From contig CM065323.1 in assembly GCA_033032175.1 (NCBI GenBank), positions 10,044,001-10,108,000 on the forward strand: a stretch of 64,000 nucleotides of DNA, read 5' to 3'. A program made the position numbers and the translations under genes. The notes under the pieces are model-generated. The model did not search any database and was not told where the DNA came from. It saw only the letters and a list, made by a program, of their open reading frames with translations. Of the stretch, positions 56,500 through 64,000 are shown piece after piece; the stretch's first letter is position 1; every line of letters starts with the position of its first letter. This DNA comes from Saturnia japonica. Its lineage: Eukaryota > Arthropoda > Insecta > Lepidoptera > Saturniidae.

Positions 56500-57556
56500 A
56501 TGAAATTGCCGTTTTGTATGAAAAAATTTAAACGAATTTTTTTCATGTATTTTTTATTTGTATTAGTCGAAGTAATCACCCATGCAATCAATGCATCTTT
56601 GCCAGCGCAGTGGCAGTTTATTGATGCCCTTCTTAAAGAAATCAGCTGGACGGGAGGCAACAAATTCTTCAAAGGCATTTTTTTCCCGCCAAGGAGTTAT
56701 CCAAATTCTGGAAAATCTAGTAGTCTGTAGGCGCAAGGTCTGGTGAGTAGGGCGGATGACGGAGAACTTCCAACCCCAGTTCTTACAACTTGGAGATCGT
56801 CTGCTGTGCAGTATGAGGTCGCGCGTTGTCGTACAGGAGCAGCGGAGACGAGCGATTGACCAATGCTGGTTGGAGATGTGCCAGCTTCTCCATCATTGGG
56901 TTCAGATCTTCACAGTACACATCTGCAGTAATGCTTACCCCGTTTGGTAAGAAGCTGTGATGAATCACACCGACGCTAGACCACCAAACAGTGACTATCA
57001 CTTTTCTAGGGGTGTTTTCGTTTAGGGCATTGTTTAGGTGCCGAACCAGGATCCAACCAACTTGCTGAGCGCTTGCGGTTATCAAACAGAATCCATTTTT
57101 CATCGCAGGTAACGATGTGGTTCAAAATTCCTTCACAAATGAATGTCTGTTGAGCAGTACAAGGCACGTCTCGACGTGTACTTCGCGCTGGCGATCATTG
57201 AGTTCGTCGGGCACCCATTTTTCAAGCTTTTTTACCTTGCCAATTTGACGCAAATGGACCAATATTGTTTTGACGCTAACGTCGAAAGCTGCTGCTAATT
57301 CAGCCGTAGATTGTGTATCATTAGCTTCCACAATCGCCTTTAATTCGTCATTGTCGACCAAAGTCTTCGGACGACCGCGAAGTTCATTTTTCAGGTCGAA
57401 ATTCCCAGAACGGAAGCGAGCAAGCCAATAACAGGTGGTGCGTGGGTTTGAAGTGTTAGCTCCGTAAACGTCGTTGATGTTGCGTGCCGCTTGTGCCGCG
57501 TTGCTGCCACGACGGTACTCATATTCCATAATTACTCGAATTTTTAACGTATCCAT
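56500..57556 (-). pseudogene. Mariner transposase (third copy), broken but catalytic Asps kept
   Basis: From MDTLKIRVIMEYEYRRGSNA at 57556 the frame gives AARNINDVYG, a NELRGRPKTLVD block, STAELAAAFDVSVKTILVHL and KLEKWVPDELNDRQ. A frameshift at about 57125 leads to GILNHIVTCDEKWILFDNRK (first Asp). A second shift gives RKVIVTVWWSSVGVIHHSFL, LYDNARPHTAQQTISKL (second Asp), a TAA, ELGLEVLRHPPYSPDLAPTD (third Asp), and a TAG two codons later. The C-terminal end FEEFVASRPADFF and LPLRWQRCIDCMGDYFD follows in another frame. All three Asps of D,D34D are present. It differs clearly from the mariner at 26.7 kb, so it is another subfamily. I found no clear inverted repeats. Confidence 0.8.
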
Positions 57557-57754
57557 GATGACAAAAAAGATTGAAATGCGATGAAAATGTAACACTGATC
57601 AATAAACAAATGACTACTTTTGGAAAAAGAATTCCATGTTTTTAAAATAAAATTAATTTGAAATTAGAATTCTTAGCCAAACAAAAATTATATTGATTTG
57701 AAATGGCCAGTACTGCAGAACGGCAATTACCTAACTTAAATAACCTTGCTTTGT

Positions 57755-57895
57755 GTTCCAGAGCTCTTTGAGAAGAGGGGTTCAAGATCGGCAACGCGTT
57801 AGTAATAACTCTGGTTTTATAAACGTTCATAGGCTACAGTAACCGCTTACCATCAGGTAAGCTGTAAGCTTCTTTGTAACCTTAGATGTATAAAA
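57755..57895 (+). repeat. LINE 3' tail
   Basis: TTCCAGAGCTCTTTGAGAAG, TCAAGATCGGCAACGCGTTA, GTAATAACTCTGG, then GGCTACAGTAACCGCTTACC, ATCAGGTAAGCTG and GATGTATAAAAAAATA. This is the downstream part of the LINE unit whose upstream part is at 21235 and 39130, with its A-rich end. Confidence 0.55.
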
Positions 57896-58342
57896 AAATA
57901 TTGTATCCTTTAGTGAAAGAATTTTCGTAATTGAATCAGTAGTTCTAAAGTTTATCTTCTACATCTAGATCCCAAAATTTTACTTCTTTTAGAATAGATA
58001 TGTCTACATAATACATAATATGATTTTACCTTTCAAGTGTAAATAATAGCGTCAAATTTTTTTTTGTGTGTTATATTCAGGCTTTAACATTTTTTTACAT
58101 CTACTAAAGATAACTTTACAAAAACTTTGCACCTTTCTATTCAACATAACTTAATTATCTCATAGTTACTGAGACTTTCCTTGGTAACTTTTTCTTTCTT
58201 TTCTTACTAACAAACTTCTCGACGTTTGTTGACGACAAAAAATATAGAATTAAATATCCTTGAGATCTTATTTAAATTAATGCATTGCAGCTGTGGGAAC
58301 GATTTACTTGGAGTAGTTGAATATTTGACAAACTTTACTCAA

Positions 58343-58403
58343 AAAGCAAGAAGTGCACGATAAATGTATATACAAGATACATTTATCGTGCACTTCTTGC
58401 TTT
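58343..58403. repeat. Perfect hairpin, two 27-bp arms, 7-base loop
   Basis: The arm 58343-58369 (AAAGCAAGAAGTGCACGATA then AATGTAT) is exactly complementary to 58377-58403, with ATACAAG between. There are no mismatches. It overlaps the end of a possible LINE remnant (58504-58370). A perfect short fold-back of this kind can arise by template switching during replication. It could also be transcribed as a small hairpin RNA. Confidence 0.95.
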
Positions 58404-58504
58404 CTTAATATTTTCATTAAACTCTCTATCTTTATTTCGGTTTCGGCTTTCAAAAACACCTTCAAATGAGCTTGGTTCATCAGTATTATATCAGGCTTAT
58501 TCAT
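58370..58504 (-). pseudogene. Possible LINE endonuclease fragment
   Basis: The minus strand reads MNKPDIILMNQAHLKVFLK, similar to the KPDIILLNETHLK block at the start of the endonuclease domain of Jockey-like LINEs. Only about 40 codons remain before the hairpin. A single short motif, so weak. Confidence 0.3.
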
Positions 58505-58519
58505 AAGAATATTTTCGTA

Positions 58520-60684
58520 TAATAATAATTAATTATAATAGAAATAAATCACCTAATTAAGGACAAAATCAAATTAGGTGAGTAGTTCTTGCATATTAGT
58601 ACATATAATTACTTTTTATTTGTATTTTGTAAATAATAAATTTATTTAGTCGTTTGGTTCCCGGCTTAGAATAGGATCGCCCCCTTTCTTCGTAGAAGGC
58701 AACTACGGGATTATTTGGCAACAAACTTATGCTAAAAACAGTTTTCCCAAGTAAGGTTGACGTTAGGCAGGCGGTCGGTCGTAAAACTAAGTCAAAACTA
58801 TTAAAGCATGGAAATGAATAGTATAATAAATGAAGGCGTATGTGGGATAGGGGCAGGAAGAAGAAGATTACCGAAATAACACAATAAGTCATATCTCTTC
58901 ATGTAGAAAAGCGCAAATAATTTGAAAACTGCTGAACATATTTTATTTAATGATAGCTAAGAACTGTTTGAGCAAGAAACCTTACAAGGAAAAAAAACTA
59001 AATCAAAAGTGGTTCATACGTTTGGGAGCTACGGTATTAAACTTATAAATCCCTATGTTTGCATCGGGGATTAAAAATAGGTATTTTCACGTCATGAATG
59101 AAGTTCAGTCGTAGACTCGCCACCGCGCCTCGTATCTGGATTATAATAAAATTCCAAAAGCTTTCTTGAAACCTGTCAAATGTTAACAAGTTTAGACAAG
59201 TAATCAATACTTTCCTATAATATGCCTTTTAAATGCATACATCATTTTCAATCGTCGTATATACTAGGTTCAAGTTTTCCAACATTACTTGAGTGAAAAA
59301 GTGTAATTATTTTATTTATATCTGTCGATGTACCCTACACCGTTATTGCGATTACTTGAACGTTCAACAGTAAAAAACTTGAGTACATTATTAGAGCGTG
59401 AACCTACAAAGGTAAAAGAAAGTCTTTTGTGAAACCCCACAAAACCTTAAACAAAAAATAAGTAAGTAGTTTTCTATTACGTGAGTATAAAAAGAATGGG
59501 AGTGGAAAAGCGTAGGTAGGCAATATCGAAAAGTAATTAATTAGGTACTCGGAGTGGATTTTGAGAACCGACATACAAAAAAGCATAGAATAAAATCAAG
59601 AATCAGTAACAAATATTTGATTCATATTTATTAACTTTCATATATTAATTAATATTCATATTCGTGTTTTTGTTACTGGCATTACAATTTTGACAACTAG
59701 TTTGTAAAGTGGGATTTTTTGTCGGGTTCATAATCCTGGTATGTGGTGGGAAAATTAATGTAATTTTGATGGCATTCTACGTGGTGTAGTTTGATTATTG
59801 TGCACAAGTGAAGTGAATTGGAAATAATAACACGGATCATGAATTCTGAAATACTATAAGAACTCTCTGGAAAGTTCTGATAAGGGAGCTACCATATTGT
59901 TAAAATACTGAAATCATTATAAGACTCTCTATATTTACTCGATAATGGCAGTAATAGTTTTCAATAAAGAGAACTACTTGTCAAGTTAGGAATAGAAAGA
60001 GGTATTTTTTGTTTCTCTATATATTTTTTAATTAACATTTACCGTTACAATTTTTTTTTGTCTAATTAAAAATATTAGTTATTTATAAGAAAATTTTTAA
60101 ATACTAGATACTCGTTTAATAAAAATATTCAAATAATGGTAAAGATATTCATTTTATATCGTAGGGGGAAGTGGGGTACTTTGATACAAGGGGTACATTG
60201 ATACACCAACAATATCTCGATATTATCAAACGTTATTAGTGACTCAACAAAACTAAAACCTGTATATACATGTCTCAACACCACAGCAGCTGTAACCACG
60301 CTGACCGCTTGTTAACCGTTGGCGTTTGAACAGAGAAGATATGTTTTTAGTGCGACCAACTAAAAAAATACTTGCCTAATGTTAGTTAATCCATTCAATA
60401 GTCAGTAATAAAAGTATTTTCTTAACATGTTCGGTGGTTATATAGTTTTTTTTAGTTTTAAAAAAATCTCCTGGGGACACACTGATATGTGTCAATTAGG
60501 TCTATGTAAACGATACGAATATGATAAATTTGGTAAATACACAACAAGAATTCTTTATGGACATTTCATACTAGTGTATTTAATGATGGTGCTAAAAAAT
60601 TGTAGAGACAATGAAACATTCCCGACTGAAGCCGACTGGATGATACTGGCCGCTTACCAGAGCAAGCTAGCTATTTCAAACATC
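58520..60684. other. AT-rich intergenic DNA, one possible repeat end
   Basis: I see no supported gene. A block at 60168-60225 (GGGGGAAGTGGGGTACTTTG, then ATACAAGGGGTACATTGATA) resembles the start of a repeat I know from insects with a GTGGGGTAC core. An 88-codon ORF at 60427-60693 has no domain. The copy 2 of the flanking repeat lies at 59758-59820. Confidence 0.3.
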
Positions 60685-61070
60685 TGTTCGTAGGATGCTA
60701 GAATACAAGTTAATCATAACCAAGAGGATGCGACGACTGGAAAGACTTAGAAAGGAGCAGTAGGGGGACTTACCACGTATCCTGGTTGTATCTGCCACGA
60801 TCCGAGGGTGCACCCTGAACTTCCTCACACGTCTTGAACAGTCTAAAACACTTCTAGAGCACTAGAAAGACGTATTTCACCAGCTTTCCGATAGTTATAA
60901 TTAATTTACAACGAAATTATGCAGAGCGTGTGTGTCACTGCAGTTCCGCGGCGGCCATTACCGTTTTCGGTTTACGAAGAAATGCGCGGCAGATTTGCGC
61001 GCGTATTTTAAATACAATTGTGCCCCCAAGGAATTGGAGAAATTAGAAAGGGAAAAGGGATGTCGCAACA
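60685..61070 (-). repeat. 3' LTR of the BEL/Pao element
   Basis: Downstream of the pol gene on the minus strand, AAGTGGGAGGTA (polypurine-like tract) leads into TGTTGCGACATCCC. An LTR would start at 61070 with TGTT and end at 60685 with GAACA, giving about 386 bp bounded by TG and CA. The 5' LTR lies outside the window, so the right-hand limit and target duplication cannot be confirmed. A 63-codon plus-strand ORF here is a by-product. Confidence 0.55.
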
Positions 61071-61270
61071 TACCTCCCACTTGGAATTCGCCAGGATTCC
61101 AGAGAAAAGCAAAAATAAGTTAACTGCAAGTACTCGGAATCTAAAGTTTACCTTACAACTAAAAAAGTTACAATAAATAACCCTATTATTTTAGGGTCTA
61201 AAGATAAATTAAATTAACGCTATACCTAAGTAACTTAGATTAAGTAATTTTAATAATAAACTCAAGCTTA

Positions 61271-64000
61271 TTACAAAGGTAAAGGACAAACCTTTACCAC
61301 AGGGCGTCGAAACTCGCTACCATTAGCTGTTTTTACGGTAACAACTCTTACCACGTTATCTGGGCCCGGATGAATTCGAACTATTCGAGCTATTTTCCAC
61401 GATAAAGGAGGAAGATTAGGTTCAACCATAATAACCAAATCATTAAGTTTTAAATTAGGTACAGTTTTAAACCATTTATTTCTCTGTTGAAGTGTGTGCA
61501 GATAATCACGTTGCCATGTACGCCAAAAGGTTTGACAAATTTTTTTTATTAACTGCCAACGAGAACGGGGGCATGTCGTTTCGTCCAATGGAGTTTCAGG
61601 CAGGCCAACGAGAGGACCACCTATAAGAAAATGACCCGGTGTGAGTACATCAGCTTCGTTTGGATCTGACGAAAGCGTACAGAGAGGTCTCGAATTAAGA
61701 ACTGCTTCGATTTTAGTAAGCACAGTAAACATTTCTTCCAATGTCAGAGTTTGCGAACCTATAACGCGTTTTAAGTGGTGCTTAGTTGATTTGATACCGC
61801 TTTCAAAGATACCTCCGAAATGAGGAGCCCCAGGCGGATTAAAATCCCATTTTATGCGTCTTACCGCAAGACCATCTGATATATCGTTACGATTGCTAAA
61901 GAAAATGTCATAAATATCGTTCAGTTGACGATTAGAACCTATGAAATTGGTACCGCAGTCTGTAATAATCTTATTACATATACCGCGTCAAGAAACAAAT
62001 CTGTCAAGGGCTGCTAAAAAGGCTTCGGCACTAAGTTCTGTCACTACCTCGAGATGGACAGCCTTGACACTTAAACATATAAATAGGCACATCCACGCCT
62101 TATAAGTACGGGCATTACGACGCCTACTTTCCTTTACAATGAAAGGACCACCAAAATCGATCCCAGTAGTTTGAAAACATCTCCCAGGAGATAGTCTGTC
62201 AGCTGGAAGATCTCCAATGACTGGTTGTAAAATTACTGGTTTGGATTTAAAACAGTTAATGCATTTCGAAAGTCGTGAACGAATCAAAAGTCTTATACCC
62301 AAGATCCAAAATTGTCTCTGAATAAGAGACTGCAATGTACGAGGTCCACAATGTAAATATTTAAGGTGCCAACTATGAATTATCATTTGAGATAATGTGG
62401 AATATTTTGGCAGTAAAATCGGATGTATAGTAGCGTCGGGTAAATTAGAGTGGCGCAAACGACCCCCCACTCGCAAAACACCATGATTATCTATAAATGG
62501 TGACAAACGTTGAATTGATTTAACACAAGTAGATCCTTGCTTTAAAGAATCGATTTCTTGTGAGAAATATTCCCTTTGAGTATGCTGAACTAAAATCCTA
62601 AGTGCATTTTCTAACTCTGTGGTGGATAACGGCAAAATATATCGCATATCTCGTTTAAGTTTTATATTTTTAACAAATCTTAGACACCACGCGACAACCC
62701 GTTGGAGTTTTGAAAATGATGAACATTTTGCGATCACGTCAGTTAAACAATTTTCTGATTGAGCTTCTAGAAAGCAATCTGTAGAGAGCGGTTTTCGTTC
62801 TGGTAAATCCGTTTCTGAAACTAACTTCTTCTGATTTGGCCAATCGTCAAGAGGTAGACTGATCCAAGATGGACCTTTCCACCAAAGTTTGTGGGTGGCT
62901 AGCTCATCGCAAGTTGTTCCACGACTACAGACATCTGCTGGGTTTTCGCGAGTAGAAACGTGAAACCATAAGTCAGACTCAATCAAATTTGTGATTTGTA
63001 CCACGCGATTTGCGACAAACATCTTAAGGAGATGTGGTGGAGTATTAATCCATGATAAAACAGTGCTACTGTCAGTATAGGCTCTAACAGAGTCAATTTT
63101 TATTTTTGATAGAAGTAAATTATACATGTGGCTCAGCACACGAGCCAATAAAACCGCAGCACACAGTTCAAGCCTGTTAACTGTCAACGGTTTTAAAGGT
63201 GCTATTTTAGATTTGCCTATTAGAAGACTGATCATATTTGCCTGTGGCGACGTTGTACGGACTACACAAAGGTAGACACAGCAGCCGTAACCTTTAGAAC
63301 TTCCGTCGCAGAATCCTACAAGATGTATCTGCATTGGATCTGGAGGTAAAATCAAACGAGGCAATCTAATGTTTTGCAAATCCGCCAAGTTGGCTGCAAG
63401 AAGATGCCATTGCTTAGCTAAATATTTGGGGATTGATTCATCCCATGTGAGATTTAACCTCCACATTTCTTGCATAAGCATCTTGGCAGAAAATACAATT
63501 GGACAAATCCAACCTAGCGGATCGAAAATCCTAGCAATGGTTGACAAAATTGACCGCTTGGTGAATTCAAGCTTGAAGTCATCCGAAAAGGTATAAGAAA
63601 AATGATCATTGGAAGGATCCCATTTAATTCCAAGAATTTTAAGTATATGGTCATTAGCAGACTCCATAATTAAATTAGGAGATTGATAATGCGCAGGTGG
63701 TATATCAGAAAGCAACTCGCAATGATTACTACTCCATTTACGGAGTTCAAATTTTCCTAAATTTAGTAAGGCTATTAGCTCGTTCTTAAGCTCAATTGCC
63801 TTTTGTAAAGTAGACTGCCCTGTAGTAATATCATCCATGAATATTTCTTCACGCAGAACTGATGCAGCATGAGGAAATTTAGATTCATGATCGTTCGCGA
63901 GTTGTCGTAGAGTCCTTATGGCTAAATAAGGTGAACTGGCTACCCCATAAGTTAAAGTATTTAACTCATATTCCTTTATTGATTCGTTAGCAGATTCACG
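61271..64000 (-). pseudogene. BEL/Pao retrotransposon pol, nearly intact, runs off window
   Basis: One minus-strand frame runs from the window edge (64000) to a stop at 61271. It is interrupted only by a TGA at 61990-61988 in place of an expected Arg codon (VSxRGICN). Domains in order: the end of reverse transcriptase (LTYGVASSPYLAIRTL, then FMDDITTG, the YxDD active-site variant near 63838); the Pao thumb/connection region (IFDPLGWICPIVFSAKMLMQ); RNase H (GFCDGSSKGYGCC, LELCAAVLLARVL, AYTDSSTVLSWI, with its acidic residues); an integrase zinc-binding segment (HCGPRTLQSLIQRQFW, CINC); and the integrase core with Asp in TTGIDFGGPF, Asp in IITDCGTNFIG and Glu in HFGGIFESGIKS. The C-terminal region (WRTWQRDYLHTLQQRNKW and PPLSWKIARIVRIHPGPDN) is typical of BEL/Pao. 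One point mutation in about 900 codons shows a young copy. Gag, protease and the palm N-terminus lie beyond the window. Confidence 0.93.

Noticed and set aside
56500..56730. Plus-strand 76-codon ORF
   Set aside because: It is the antisense shadow of the mariner transposase C-terminus.
60427..60693. 88-codon ORF upstream of the LTR
   Set aside because: No domain, no promoter or splice signals, and a repeat-like block precedes it; treated as chance.
60932..61123. 63-codon basic ORF
   Set aside because: It lies inside the antisense strand of the BEL/Pao LTR and is a by-product.

Overview
The window looks like AT-rich nuclear DNA of an insect, most likely a moth or butterfly. The evidence is split, spliced coding sequence with GT-AG introns, dense decayed transposons of types common in Lepidoptera (mariner, BEL/Pao, P-like, hAT-like, Helitron helicase remnant, tRNA-derived SINEs, MITEs), and no bacterial-type operons. 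The order-level call is inference from repeat content and protein resemblance, not from a search.

One host gene is clear. It is a rhodopsin-family neuropeptide receptor of the neuromedin-U/pyrokinin/CAPA type on the minus strand, with exons at 22032-21744, 19404-19314, 17513-17311, 13563-13413 and 6066-5878. Splice phases agree throughout (1, 2, 1, 2, 2). A 51-nt GC-rich open segment at 7492-7442 could be the otherwise missing third intracellular loop exon. The C-terminal tail is not securely located. A second possible host gene is a 45-codon ORF with a secretory-looking start at 37624-37761.

Most of the rest is mobile DNA. From left to right: a split IS630/Tc1-type DDE transposase (2.0-4.5 kb); a LINE tail (8.4-8.9 kb); a TIR-bounded mariner (9.69-10.94 kb); a 162-bp inverted repeat (11.1 kb); a Helitron helicase remnant (14.3 kb); many MITEs and SINEs in the receptor introns; a second mariner (26.7-27.7 kb); an antisense LINE tail (27.9-28.3 kb); a DDE-like element of a family I cannot name (31.8-32.7 kb); an exact 1,306-bp direct duplication (32.5 and 35.2 kb) around a homopolymer-rich 1.34-kb spacer that may be an assembly fault; a hAT/ZMYM-like fragment with a nested MITE (43.2-44.7 kb); a hAT-type non-autonomous element with target duplication (51.1 kb); a P-element-like transposase in two exons (54.4-55.7 kb); a third mariner (56.5-57.6 kb); and a BEL/Pao retrotransposon pol with 3' LTR running off the right edge (60.7-64.0 kb).

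I see no CRISPR array, operon, rRNA or genuine tRNA, and no convincing new multi-gene system. The items most worth checking are the receptor gene structure, the duplication with its odd spacer, the DDKARVP-type element, and a perfect 27-bp hairpin at 58.34 kb.
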